From an uncultured Clostridia bacterium (GTDB lineage: Bacteria > Bacillota > Clostridia > Christensenellales > DTU072), in NCBI GenBank assembly GCA_944363505.1, contig CALVUD010000001.1:211633-275632 (forward strand): a DNA stretch of 64,000 nucleotides, given 5' to 3'. Shown piece after piece: positions 18,713-26,832 of this stretch (position 1 is its first letter; each line of letters begins with the position of its first letter). A program made the translations under genes and the position numbers. The notes beneath the pieces were generated by a model. It searched no databases, had not been told where the DNA came from, and worked only from the letters and a program-made list of their open reading frames with translations.

Positions 18713-18741
18713 ATTATATTAATTAAATAAAAATTAGTCAA
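18713..18741 (-). promoter_or_regulatory. sigma-A promoter of the giant lipoprotein gene
   Basis: TTGACT (18741-18736), a 17-bp spacer, then TATAAT (18718-18713). The predicted start near 18706 gives a leader of ~128 bases. Confidence 0.8.
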
Positions 18742-19343
18742 CTGTTTTCTTATAATAAATTATTACTTATATTTTCAATCGTTTTTCTGCCTGACGTCTT
18801 TCGAAACATTACTTATCCCATGAATTTTTTCATCGAACAACTTATTCGATGAAAAATGGACCTTAAAAAGACCCTGATTATTCAACTAAATATCAACGTC
18901 AAACCGAAAAACACCCGCAAAATAATACAGAAATTCAAATACCTTAAAATTAACGTTTTTTATCTTAAAAGACAATTCCGACAATACTCAATACGCGAAG
19001 CAAATCTCTTCCTTCTCTTCGGTATTATGGAGCGAGGCGACGTGAAATATGCCTCAATACGCGGATTAATTGGTATTATTTTCTTCCCGCATCAATCCCT
19101 CCTTATGAAAAAAGCTCGTACGTGCGTACAAGCTTTTCCATAAGGTTTAATTTTCGCGAGCAATTAAAGTTTTCTTTCTTTAAATCGCGGGAAGGGCTAC
19201 AACCGACCAAACTCTCATTGTAAGATGAAGCCGTCGAGATGTAGACTACCGTGTAAAGTACGAGATACGCAGCGGATTGGGGCAAGCAAAGAAACAAAAG
19301 TTTTTTGAACAAACTAAAGTCGGGATTGCGTTAGTTTGCGGCG
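18742..19343. other. AT-rich intergenic stretch with inverted repeats, no supported gene
   Basis: It holds a perfect 12-bp inverted repeat TTTTTCATCGAA/TTCGATGAAAAA (18826-18856) and a terminator-like hairpin AAAAGCT/AGCTTTT with GTACG/CGTAC (19110-19137) that has T-runs on both strands. Two open frames, 18856-19143 plus and 19103-19312 minus, have low-complexity products, no ribosome site and no recognisable family. Confidence 0.55.
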
Positions 19344-20051
19344 AATAAATATCCACCCGCCAAGCGGGTGGTTTTTCATTTTCGGGTATAACCCTAATCT
19401 TTACTGGCGGGGCACAAGTGCCCTTATATTGACCTGCCAGTCATGCATTTGTTACCTACTTACCCGTAAACGGGTCCCGTGGGTCAAATATACTTAATTG
19501 GTCTGCTTCTTTATCATACTTCAGCTGATTTGCTATGTATTCCTTTATCGCCTGTCCGTTTTTACCCACGGTATCTACGTAATATCCCTTACACCAAAAT
19601 TCGCGGTTGCGGTACGCAAATTTCATGTTCCCCCATTTCTGGAATATCATCAAGCTACTTTTCCCTTTCAAATACCCCATAAATCCCGCAACGCTCATTT
19701 TGGGCGGGATGCTTACATACATGTGTATATGATCCGGACATACTTCTCCCTCTATTATCTCTGCCCCTTTCCATTGGCACAATTTCCTTAGTATTTCTCG
19801 TATCTCTAATCTTTTCTCTTCAAAAAATACTTTTCGTCTGTATTTAGGGGCGAACACTATGTGATATTTGCAATTCCATTTTGTATGTGCTAAACTGTTT
19901 AAGATGTTATCTTGCTCTTGCATTATGATATCCTCCGATTGTGTATTTGGCGACTGGCAGGTCTTCTTTCTATTATACACAATCGGAGTTTTTTATCTTC
20001 CTCATCGGCTTAGCCTTCTTTCAACCCCGCGACTATCGCGGGGTTTTCGTT
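19344..20051 (-). mobile_element. IS200-type insertion sequence, copy 2 (708 bp)
   Basis: Same length, same orientation and nearly the same sequence as copy 1, including both end hairpins and the stem over the tnpA ribosome site. Differences are one base in tnpA and a few substitutions or small indels upstream of it, near the transposase-upstream end. It too starts right after a terminator hairpin, that of the GPH symporter gene. In both copies the bases just outside that end read TTGTG plus one base on the minus strand, which may be the target motif. Confidence 0.88.
19456..19923 (-). CDS. tnpA: IS200-family Y1 HUH transposase, copy 2
   Basis: 155 residues, identical to copy 1 except one Val/Leu change near the N-terminus. 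The ATG at 19923 is preferred over an upstream ATG at 19980 (in frame here only because of an extra T), since CGGAGG lies just before 19923 as in copy 1. All HUH and tyrosine motifs are intact. Confidence 0.93.
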   Translation of the reverse strand: MQEQDNILNSLAHTKWNCKYHIVFAPKYRRKVFFEEKRLEIREILRKLCQWKGAEIIEGEVCPDHIHMYVSIPPKMSVAGFMGYLKGKSSLMIFQKWGNMKFAYRNREFWCKGYYVDTVGKNGQAIKEYIANQLKYDKEADQLSIFDPRDPFTGK

Positions 20052-20054
20052 GCA

Positions 20055-20080
20055 CAAAAAGGCGCCCGCGCGGGGCGCCT
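20055..20080 (-). terminator. terminator of the GPH symporter gene
   Basis: AGGCGCCC pairs with GGGCGCCT over a GC-rich loop and is followed by TTTTT on the minus strand. Confidence 0.8.
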
Positions 20081-20110
20081 GAAAACAAACGCGTCCTGAG
20101 TCGGCCGGTT

Positions 20111-21598
20111 TCAATCTTTGTCGCCGCTTTCGTTCAAAACGTCCGTCAGAGTAATCTCGTTGGTCTTGCCGAGTTTTAAGGATATTTCCTCGACCTGCTT
20201 TTTGCCTAAATTGTAAACCAGGAAAAACGCTGCAAGCATAAGCGCGGCGCCGACAAACATCAATACGAAAGAAACCGTAACCATCCTTTCGGCAACGCCG
20301 GGATCCTGTGCCGTGATGGGCTTTACGTTGGCGTCGTAGCCTACCGCCTCCATACACAGCAGCGGCAAAGACAGCGCCACGCCCTGCGATATTTTACGGA
20401 ACAGGCTGTACAACGCGTAAACGCTGCCCTCTTCGCGCATACCCGTCTTGATCTGTTGATAGTCGATACAGTCGTTCACCATCGCCCACGCAAGGAGGCT
20501 GAAAAGTCCTCCGCCCGTCTGAACAAGCATCAGTCCGACGATAAACGTCACCGTTCCCGCCGTATTCGCGGGCATCGGCACGAACATCATCACCAAAGAA
20601 GCGATAAGGCTTAGGAACAGCGGGACCGCGACAGCCAGTTTCGTGCCGATTTTTTTGACTATCTTTGAGGTAAACGGTATAAAGAAGACCATCGGCAGAT
20701 AAGCGATAACCGTCGCCACCGTAACCATGACGTCGGCGTTTCCGAAATGTACCTGGAAAAGCCATTTCGCCGTCTGGGTGCAGGACATCAAAAACACTAT
20801 TTGCGCGAACGAAGCAAGGCACAGTCCCAACAGCGGTCGGTTCTTCAAAAAGCCTTTCAAAGTCTTGATATAATTGAATTTCTGTTTTTCGGCTTTGGGA
20901 ACGGCGACGCGCTCGGTCGTCAGTTTTAAACAAAACATATACGCCACATACGCGATGGCTCCGAGGATTATGCCTATCCATATCAGTCTGCCGCCCATGA
21001 TGTTGTTATTGTCGTCGTAAACGAACATGGGGAGCACGACGCAGAGCGCGCCTCCTATGGCGGCGCCTATGCTGCGCCAGGTCGAAAGCTGAGTGCGTTC
21101 GATGGGATTTCCCGTGATCGCGCTGCTTAACGCGCCGTAAGGAACGTTCAACAGCGTATAGCATATATCCCATAGCAGATACGTTACGACGCAAACCGTG
21201 ATCTTGACCCAGGTCGCGGCGTTCGGGATGGGTAAAAATACGATCGCGCCCGATACGATCAGCCCTATTGCGCCTATACTCATCCATGGTTTAAACTTGC
21301 TTTTGGCGTTTTTGACGTGAATGGCGTCCATGATACCGCCCATAATCGGATCGTTAACGCCGTCCCATATCTTGGTCATAATGATTATGACAGCCCACGC
21401 CGCGGACGGAATACCGATATACTGGGTATAAAAATCCACCATAAACGCGGAAATGAGCGCGAAACTTAAGTTACAGCCGAAGTCTCCGAGCGCATAACCT
21501 ATTTTGTCTTTCCATCCGAAAGGCGGCAGAGCGTTGCCGTTGGAAATTTCCGCGTCAGGAGCAGAGGATGGCGTTACTGGAGCAGTATTGTCTTCCAT
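20111..21598 (-). CDS. GPH-family cation:sugar symporter
   Basis: This 495-residue membrane protein has about 12 hydrophobic segments and belongs to the glycoside-pentoside-hexuronide symporters (MelB, XynP, YicJ). After an N-terminal tail rich in polar residues comes the GYALGDFGCNL helix, then WDGVNDPIMGGIMD with the acidic residues that bind the coupling cation in MelB, then a KPW loop. The middle loop KLTTERV and the late segment AMVNDCIDYQQIKTGMREEGSVYALYS are also typical. AAGGAG before the ATG at 21598 decides the start over a longer frame to 21619. The sugar is unknown; the family takes glycosides, pentosides or hexuronides. A TetR gene lies just upstream on the same strand and may control it. 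Confidence 0.9.
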   Translation of the reverse strand: MEDNTAPVTPSSAPDAEISNGNALPPFGWKDKIGYALGDFGCNLSFALISAFMVDFYTQYIGIPSAAWAVIIIMTKIWDGVNDPIMGGIMDAIHVKNAKSKFKPWMSIGAIGLIVSGAIVFLPIPNAATWVKITVCVVTYLLWDICYTLLNVPYGALSSAITGNPIERTQLSTWRSIGAAIGGALCVVLPMFVYDDNNNIMGGRLIWIGIILGAIAYVAYMFCLKLTTERVAVPKAEKQKFNYIKTLKGFLKNRPLLGLCLASFAQIVFLMSCTQTAKWLFQVHFGNADVMVTVATVIAYLPMVFFIPFTSKIVKKIGTKLAVAVPLFLSLIASLVMMFVPMPANTAGTVTFIVGLMLVQTGGGLFSLLAWAMVNDCIDYQQIKTGMREEGSVYALYSLFRKISQGVALSLPLLCMEAVGYDANVKPITAQDPGVAERMVTVSFVLMFVGAALMLAAFFLVYNLGKKQVEEISLKLGKTNEITLTDVLNESGDKD

Positions 21599-21648
21599 GT
21601 TTTGTCTCCTTGAAAGCATTTTTTTACATCGGGGTTACCGTCAAACAT

Positions 21649-21677
21649 ATTTTACGATACGAAACCGGATCAGTCAA
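21649..21677 (-). promoter_or_regulatory. promoter of the GPH symporter gene
   Basis: TTGACT (21677-21672), 17 bp, TAAAAT (21654-21649). It lies just after the TetR gene terminator, so the symporter is a separate transcription unit. Confidence 0.75.
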
Positions 21678-21699
21678 TACGCTTTTCTCACGCGGGCGC

Positions 21700-21731
21700 A
21701 AAAAGAAATCCCCGCGGCGCCGCGGGGATTA
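21700..21731 (-). terminator. terminator of the TetR gene
   Basis: AATCCCCGCG and CGCGGGGATT form a perfect palindrome with a GCGC centre, followed by TTCTTTTT on the minus strand. Confidence 0.9.
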
Positions 21732-21750
21732 AAATCAGAAAAAATTCTGA

Positions 21751-22320
21751 TTATTTCGCGTTGTATTTTTCTCCTATCAAAGGAAGCATGTCTTCCAGAA
21801 GCCGCGTCTGAGCCAACAGATACTCCTCGTCCTCGAACAAAGCGTAATGCACGCTCGCACGAACGAAAATGTAGATCAGCGACTGGAGCACGCGCCACGG
21901 GATCCCGAGCTTAGGCTCCAGGCTTTTGGCATAGTCGGTATATCTTTCCCTGACCCCATTGAAAAACTCTTTACCGTACTGACGGTATTGAGGAGAAGTA
22001 TATACCTGGTACATAAAGCGGTACTTTTCGCCGTGCTGTTTTGCCGTCCAATACGGCACTTCCTTTAAAAACCTCTTTATGTCGTCAAAGTTTTCGGGAG
22101 CGTGCTGCATGAAATCGTCCTCGACTTTCGCCATGCAATAAGCCGTGGATTCGATAATTATCTCGTCTTTGGACCTGAAATAATGAAAGATATTCCCGGA
22201 ACTCATTCCGCAAGCTTCCGCAAGCTTTAGAGTGGATGTGGCTTCTATCCCGTATTTACAAAAACAATCGAAACAAACAGACAGCAGTTCTTCTCTTTTG
22301 TTGGGGTCTTTTTTGCGCAT
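21751..22320 (-). CDS. TetR/AcrR-family regulator
   Basis: A 189-residue protein with an N-terminal TetR helix-turn-helix (~25-50: TLKLAEACGMSSGNIFHYF, then RSKDEI) and a helical C-terminal ligand domain rich in aromatics. The ligand is unknown. AGGAGG precedes the ATG. It has its own strong promoter and terminator and precedes the GPH symporter gene in the same direction, so control of that transporter is plausible but not shown by any clear operator. Confidence 0.9.
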   Translation of the reverse strand: MRKKDPNKREELLSVCFDCFCKYGIEATSTLKLAEACGMSSGNIFHYFRSKDEIIIESTAYCMAKVEDDFMQHAPENFDDIKRFLKEVPYWTAKQHGEKYRFMYQVYTSPQYRQYGKEFFNGVRERYTDYAKSLEPKLGIPWRVLQSLIYIFVRASVHYALFEDEEYLLAQTRLLEDMLPLIGEKYNAK

Positions 22321-22360
22321 CTTTCCTCCTGGAGTATGATATTTCTTACGTTATTTTAGG

Positions 22361-22389
22361 ATTATATATTTTTTTTGAGAATTTGTCAA
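22361..22389 (-). promoter_or_regulatory. consensus sigma-A promoter of the TetR gene
   Basis: TTGACA (22389-22384), 17 bp, TATAAT (22366-22361), a full consensus match. Confidence 0.85.
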
Positions 22390-22443
22390 CCGCGAGCGCA
22401 CGCATATCGTGTTCCGGCGCACGGATAAAAGTCGGTATCGAAA

Positions 22444-22472
22444 CAAACCGACTCCGCTAACAGGTCGGATTA
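22444..22472 (-). terminator. weak terminator after L-serine dehydratase
   Basis: CCGAC (22468-22464 on the minus strand) can pair with GTCGG (22452-22448), followed by TTTGTTT. The stem is only five base pairs with a long loop. Confidence 0.35.
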
Positions 22473-22476
22473 TTCC

Positions 22477-23682
22477 CTATTTTTTGTCGTCCGACTTGCG
22501 GTACAGCTTTGCTATTCCCGCCTCGCTGGTCTCGCGGTAACGCTTGTTCAGATCCTTTCCGGTTTCGTACATGACCTGGATAATTGTATCCAAAGATACA
22601 GTTCTGGTCGCAAAAAGGAAATCGGCGAGACTCAACGCGTTCAGCGCACGCATCGCGGCAACGGCGTTGCGCTCGATACACGGTATCTGCACCAGCCCCG
22701 CAACCGGATCGCATGTCAGTCCCAGATGATGTTCTATGGAAATTTCGGTCGCGTATTCGATCTGGTCAAGTCCCAGCCCGAAAATTTCCGCGAGTCCGCC
22801 CGCCGCCATTGCCGAAGCGCTTCCGATCTCTGCCTGACAACCGCACTCGGCGCCGCTGATGGAAGCGTTCTTCTTTATCAGGTTTCCGATAAGTCCCGCC
22901 ACCGCCAGACCGCGTATGATTTTATCTCTCGGAACGTCGCGCGTTTTGAATACGTAGAAAAATGTGGCGGGCAACACCCCGCATGAGCCGCACGTCGGCG
23001 CGGTAACGATGTTGCCGCCCGCCGCGTTTTCCTCGGCGACCGCGAAAGCGTAAGAGCACACCAGTCTGTTTTCACGGGTTTCCGGACTTTCGTCGATGTG
23101 GCGTTGCAGATACAGGTATCTCGCTTTTCGTCTGACGTTCAAACCTCCTGGAAGCACGCCTTCCGCATTCAGCCCGCGTTTTATGGAATCGGTCATGGCG
23201 TCCCATATGGACTCCAGATAATCCTTTATATCGGGCTCGGTTTCGAACACATAGTCGCTGAGTCGTATGTCCTTATCCATACAGTATGCCTTGATGTCGG
23301 CAAAATGGTCGTGAGGATATACTTCGGGGGTTATCACGGCGGGTTCGCCGACTATGCTGAAGGCGCCGCCGCCAAGACTGTAGGCTCTGTGTTCGGCGAT
23401 ACATTTGCCGTTCTCGATTATTTCGAAATCGAGGGTGTTGGGATGCTCGATGTCGGTATCGGTAAGGTTAAACACTATTTCCGCGTCGGGACCCAACACC
23501 TTTTTCAAAACCGTATCCGTGCCGTGCCCCCTGCCGGTATGCGCCAAAGAACCGTAAAGAATCACCCTGTATTTTTTACCGGGATATTTTCTGCGGAAAA
23601 ACAAAGCTATTTTCTGCGGCGCCATGGTGTGAGAGGACGACGGTCCGCAGCCTATCTGGAAAAGTTCTTTTAACGATTTCAT
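22477..23682 (-). CDS. sdaA: L-serine dehydratase, iron-sulfur type, single chain
   Basis: A 401-residue enzyme that deaminates L-serine to pyruvate and ammonia using a 4Fe-4S cluster. The beta domain comes first, with GCGPSSSHTMAP at ~11-22, and the alpha domain follows, with APTCGSCGVLPA (~240), GAECGCQAEIGSASAMAAGG (~290) and TCDPVAGLVQIPC (~340), which hold the cluster cysteines. The two domains are separate genes in many clostridia and fused here. The ATG at 23682 gives the usual start MKSLKELFQIG and follows GAGGATT. A longer frame to 23826 would overrun the promoter. It is a single-gene unit and would give pyruvate from serine. Confidence 0.93.
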   Translation of the reverse strand: MKSLKELFQIGCGPSSSHTMAPQKIALFFRRKYPGKKYRVILYGSLAHTGRGHGTDTVLKKVLGPDAEIVFNLTDTDIEHPNTLDFEIIENGKCIAEHRAYSLGGGAFSIVGEPAVITPEVYPHDHFADIKAYCMDKDIRLSDYVFETEPDIKDYLESIWDAMTDSIKRGLNAEGVLPGGLNVRRKARYLYLQRHIDESPETRENRLVCSYAFAVAEENAAGGNIVTAPTCGSCGVLPATFFYVFKTRDVPRDKIIRGLAVAGLIGNLIKKNASISGAECGCQAEIGSASAMAAGGLAEIFGLGLDQIEYATEISIEHHLGLTCDPVAGLVQIPCIERNAVAAMRALNALSLADFLFATRTVSLDTIIQVMYETGKDLNKRYRETSEAGIAKLYRKSDDKK

Positions 23683-23715
23683 GGTCCAATCCTCGAATAT
23701 GAGATTGTATTTTAA

Positions 23716-23744
23716 ATTATACCAAACGCTCAACTGAAAATCAA
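23716..23744 (-). promoter_or_regulatory. promoter of L-serine dehydratase
   Basis: TTGATT (23744-23739), 17 bp, extended -10 TGGTATAAT with TATAAT at 23721-23716. Confidence 0.75.
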
Positions 23745-23850
23745 TACCCCGCGCCGACGGAATATGTAAAATTCGGCTTACGTCCCCCGTTATTTCGGTT
23801 ATCGTAAGCGACAGAAAATCAGGCAAACCCGCCGAGGAAAGTACATATAG

Positions 23851-23979
23851 GCTCCTGCATCGACAAATACCGCTCTAAATCCCGATGTCATAATCTGCAA
23901 CGAAGCGGGAATAGACGACGCGATACTTTCAGGCCCGCGTTTTCAAGGCGCCGAAGGCGTGATTAACAAAAGAGCATAA
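23851..23979 (+). pseudogene. remnant of an iron-siderophore/cobalamin binding protein gene
   Basis: Between stops, the plus strand reads 42 residues including TALNPDVIICNEAGIDDAIL and then SGPRFQGAEGVINKR. This resembles the late part of class III substrate-binding proteins (Peripla_BP_2), where NPDVII and DPRFQGL-x-AV-x-N-x-R are familiar. There is no start, signal peptide or partner gene, so it is a decayed piece. The family call is from motif resemblance only. Confidence 0.4.
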
Positions 23980-24032
23980 CGTACGCCCGTCAAAGTTTTA
24001 AGCTTCGGACGCTTCAACGGCATCGACTCCCC

Positions 24033-24149
24033 TCGAGATTACTGAACGGCAAAGAAGTTTACACCGCCTTGTTCGATCATACGATCTAAGAATTCTACAT
24101 TGACTTCTTCGATTACCAAGTCTTCGAAGAAAGCTCTAATTTCAGTTAA
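24033..24149 (+). pseudogene. short decayed coding fragment
   Basis: The plus strand reads RLLNGKEVYTALFDHTI, a TAA, then EFYIDFFDYQVFEESSNFS and a stop. The composition is protein-like on both sides of the internal stop, which suggests a broken gene. Family not recognised. The rest of 23745-24198 holds nothing else I can name. Confidence 0.3.
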
Positions 24150-24198
24150 GGCGTACACCCTATGCAGTCCTAAATAAGTTTTGCTCAGCCTGCTAATT

Positions 24199-24624
24199 TC
24201 AGACGAGCTTTTCGTATTCGGCGTCCGTCACGGCTTCGAGCCATTCGTTCGAGGTGTCGGTACCCGGTATTTCCACGGAAATGTGCGAAAACCAGCTGTC
24301 TTTTTTGGCTCCGTGCCAATGTTTGACGTTGGCGGGTATTTCCACGACGTCGCCGGGATTTAAACTTATCGCGGGCTTTCCGTATTCCACGTACCAACCG
24401 CTTCCCGCAACGCACAGAAGTATTTGACCGCCTCCCTGCTTCGCGCGGTGAACGTGCCAGTTGTTACGGCAGCCGGGTTCGAAGGTGACGTTTGCGAAAA
24501 AAGGTTTGACTTCGGGATTCGTCAACGGATTTAGATACGAATTACCCGTAAAGTATTCGGCGTATGCGGCGTTGAACTCGCCTTTACCGAAAACGTTCTG
24601 ATTGTCAAAATTACTCTCTTTCAT
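24199..24624 (-). CDS. cupin-domain protein
   Basis: This 141-residue single-domain cupin has the metal-binding motif pair: WHVHRAKQGGGQILLCVAG (~56-74) with the His residues of motif 1, and PGDVVEIPANVKHWHGA (~90-106) as motif 2. It resembles the small cupins, often annotated as quercetin dioxygenase-like, that accompany carboxymuconolactone decarboxylase proteins. The ATG overlaps the upstream stop as ATGA, so translation is coupled to the gene before it. The two products probably act on the same small molecule or in peroxide handling; the exact reaction is not known. Confidence 0.88.
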   Translation of the reverse strand: MKESNFDNQNVFGKGEFNAAYAEYFTGNSYLNPLTNPEVKPFFANVTFEPGCRNNWHVHRAKQGGGQILLCVAGSGWYVEYGKPAISLNPGDVVEIPANVKHWHGAKKDSWFSHISVEIPGTDTSNEWLEAVTDAEYEKLV

Positions 24625-25388
24625 TCGGATTTCTCTCCTTCGATTATGTCTTTAACGCAGTTCAGCGCGTTGAACAGTCGCGGAATGCCCATATACGGCA
24701 TCGCCTGACACAATGCGCAAACTATTTCTTCGGAAGTGTTCCCTACCTTAAGCGCTCCGATGACGTGAGCGCGCACCTGAGTTTCCGCGCCAGACATTGC
24801 CGCAAGCATGACCACCGTCAGAAGCTCGCGCGTCTTTTCGTCAAGCCCCTTTCTGGTCGCGAAATCCGCAAAATACAGTTCGGTCAGCCATTCGGGGACA
24901 CGTTTTGAAAAATCATCGGGAAGCCACGAATACCTGTCGGCGATCTCCGTTCCGTAAATCGGCGCCTGTAGCGAAAGCCCCCGTTCGTAACGCGTTTCCT
25001 CCGATACGCTTTCGGCGCTTTCTATCGGCAAGGATATTCCCCTTTGAACGAACGTTTCGTTCATCGCGTCAATGGCGTTCAGAGTTTTCGGGAAACCTAT
25101 GAAAGGCGCGCATTGGTATACCGTTTCGCGTATTTCGAGAGGCGAAATCCCGATATTCAGGCACGCTCCGACGTGCGCTTTCAACTGCGGCAGGGTCTGG
25201 TTTACGCACAATACCGTTACCGTTATCAGCTCGCGCAAGCGGTTGTCGAGCGATCCGACATAGCATACTTCGCCGAAGATAAAGCGTTGTAAAATACGCA
25301 TAAATTCGGGATCCGTACCCTCGTTTCTCGTAGGCTCGCTTCCGAAAAGTTCTCTGAATTTTTTCTTTGTCAGCTCTATCCTGTCCAT
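24621..25388 (-). CDS. tandem carboxymuconolactone decarboxylase-family protein
   Basis: A 255-residue protein with two CMD/AhpD-like domains, at ~25-110 (RLRELITVTVLCVNQTLPQLKAHVGACLNIG) and ~155-245 (RELLTVVMLAAMSGAETQVRAHVIGALKVGNT). AhpD-type peroxidase activity needs a CxxC motif; neither domain has one, since the positions read VLCVNQTL and MLAAMSG. A redox role through that motif is therefore unlikely and a lactone-type reaction or another role is open. AGGAG precedes the ATG. It forms a two-gene operon with the cupin through an ATGA overlap. Confidence 0.88.
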   Translation of the reverse strand: MDRIELTKKKFRELFGSEPTRNEGTDPEFMRILQRFIFGEVCYVGSLDNRLRELITVTVLCVNQTLPQLKAHVGACLNIGISPLEIRETVYQCAPFIGFPKTLNAIDAMNETFVQRGISLPIESAESVSEETRYERGLSLQAPIYGTEIADRYSWLPDDFSKRVPEWLTELYFADFATRKGLDEKTRELLTVVMLAAMSGAETQVRAHVIGALKVGNTSEEIVCALCQAMPYMGIPRLFNALNCVKDIIEGEKSE

Positions 25389-25666
25389 ATTCCGCTCCTG
25401 TTATTTTATTTTCGAACGCCTTGGTCGAAAATGTCTTGACGGGCGCTCGTATGTGTATCTGTGTTTGTTATATCGGTTCCGTATGATGCCTTCCGGAGCG
25501 AAAAGCCGCTTGCCTCGGCACGCGATACATGCGTTTATATTTTCGGCAAGCGTATAAAACATACCGAACGAATGCGTTTCGGCGATCAATAGACCACGGC
25601 GCGACGACGTTTTATTCGCTACCCTGTCGATTCCCGAATAAAACGCCTTAAGTCGTCAATTAAAAC

Positions 25667-26206
25667 CTAAAACAGTTCGGATCCGTAGCATTTTAAAAGC
25701 ATTACGACCGTTTTTGCGTCTTTTATCCTTCCGTCGCGCACCATTTCGAGCGCCTCGTCCGCCTTTATCCACTCCACGGACAAAAACTCTCCTTCGTCGG
25801 GGTGGCTTTCGCCGCGGCTCACGCCCTCCGCCTTGAAAAGATACAACTTTTCGTCGGTATATCCCGGTGTGGGATATATCTCTCCCAAAGACAGAAATCT
25901 TTCCGCCTTAAGCCCCGTTTCCTCGGAAAGCTCCCTCTCCACTGTACGAACGGGCGCCTCTCCCTTTTCGAGTTTTCCTGCGGGAAGTTCGAGGATTAAT
26001 TCGCCGTAAGGATAGCGGAATTGCCTGACAAAAGCTATCTTACCTTCGTATTCGGCAAGTACGGCGGCGCCGCCGGGATGCTCGACCATTTCCCGAACGC
26101 AGGGTCTGCCGTCGGGAAGCAACGCGTCGTCGCAACGCACGTTCAGAATTTTACCTTTGTATACATACTTTTTATTAACGGTTGTTTCTTTCAGTTCTTC
26201 GCTCAC
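25667..26206 (-). CDS. NUDIX hydrolase, ADP-ribose pyrophosphatase type
   Basis: A 179-residue protein with a full Nudix box (GKLEKGEAPVRTVERELSEETG at ~75-97, quoted here in two parts: GKLEKGEAPV, then RELSEETG). The N-terminal beta domain and the following SLGEIYPTPGYTDE segment are typical of ADP-ribose pyrophosphatases, which cut ADP-ribose to AMP and ribose-5-phosphate. The start is GTG at 26206, with AGGAG eight bases upstream. It stands alone; the 278 bases downstream (25389-25666) hold no supported gene. Confidence 0.9.
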   Translation of the reverse strand: MSEELKETTVNKKYVYKGKILNVRCDDALLPDGRPCVREMVEHPGGAAVLAEYEGKIAFVRQFRYPYGELILELPAGKLEKGEAPVRTVERELSEETGLKAERFLSLGEIYPTPGYTDEKLYLFKAEGVSRGESHPDEGEFLSVEWIKADEALEMVRDGRIKDAKTVVMLLKCYGSELF

Positions 26207-26344
26207 GATGTTTCTCCTGAAAATATCGTCCGATACGACTTATCGCATATCGCCCCCGAATAGTCTTCGCTACATTTAAATGACATGCTTTATCTATTGC
26301 CGTTTGCCCCGGCAAAAAATACTTACTCCATATTACAGACCTGT

Positions 26345-26533
26345 TTATTTGCCACTATAAACATCCCCGGATTTTGCTTTGGCTACCGCCTTATTAAAGT
26401 GTTCGTCCTTTGCCATAGGAATGCTCGGATTTTTCTCTTTGGGAGAGCGAGCCGCAAGATCCGCCAGAGCGATTGCTTTTGCTATCCCTTCGATTTCACT
26501 ATCGCTGAACGTCGCTTTTTCCTTGTCGTCCAT
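26345..26533 (-). CDS. small acidic-basic protein, unknown function
   Basis: A 62-residue soluble protein, charged and alanine-rich, with SDSEIEGIAKAIALADLAAR in the middle and KAKSGDVYSGK at the end. I do not recognise the family. The gene is convincing despite its size because AAGGAG lies ten bases before the ATG and a TTGACT-17-TATAAC promoter lies at the right distance. It has no cysteine, membrane segment or DNA-binding motif that I can see. Confidence 0.65.
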   Translation of the reverse strand: MDDKEKATFSDSEIEGIAKAIALADLAARSPKEKNPSIPMAKDEHFNKAVAKAKSGDVYSGK

Positions 26534-26566
26534 GGCGGCTGTCTCCTTAAATTTATTTATACTTAA

Positions 26567-26595
26567 GTTATATTCGAATCAACATAAAAAGTCAA
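26567..26595 (-). promoter_or_regulatory. promoter of the 62-residue protein gene
   Basis: TTGACT (26595-26590), 17 bp, TATAAC (26572-26567). The predicted start near 26560 gives a ~27-base leader with a clear ribosome site. Confidence 0.7.
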
Positions 26596-26832
26596 CGGTA
26601 TGTTTCGTAAATTGAACGAAAAAGCTTTTGCCGTCGCGCCTGTCCGTTCAGGCAGGCGCAACGAAATAAGGGCGCAAGATGCGCCCTTACTCTCGGTTTT
26701 ACCGTTTCTATATAAAATTGCCGACGTTTTATATAAAACTTTTTCAAAATTAATATGCTTTTACTTTACTCATCAGGTTTACTACGCAAACTAGCGCACC
26801 GGACCCCGCTGAAGCGGGCGGTGCGTTAGGCC
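26596..26832. other. intergenic stretch with three hairpins
   Basis: No gene is supported. Hairpins: GCGCCTG/CAGGCGC near 26636-26660; TAAGGGCGCA/TGCGCCCTTA near 26667-26690, followed on the minus strand by TTTCGTT and so a possible terminator; and GCACCG/CGGTGC around CCCGC-TGAA-GCGGG near 26796-26826. Confidence 0.5.

Noticed and set aside
18856..19143. 95-codon plus-strand frame
   Set aside because: AT-rich, low-complexity product with no ribosome site; its start lies in an inverted repeat.
19103..19312. 69-codon minus-strand frame next to IS200 copy 2
   Set aside because: No ribosome site or family, and a terminator-like hairpin falls in its 3' end.
25401..25589. 62-codon minus-strand frame before the CMD gene
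   Set aside because: No ribosome site, mixed composition and no recognisable family.
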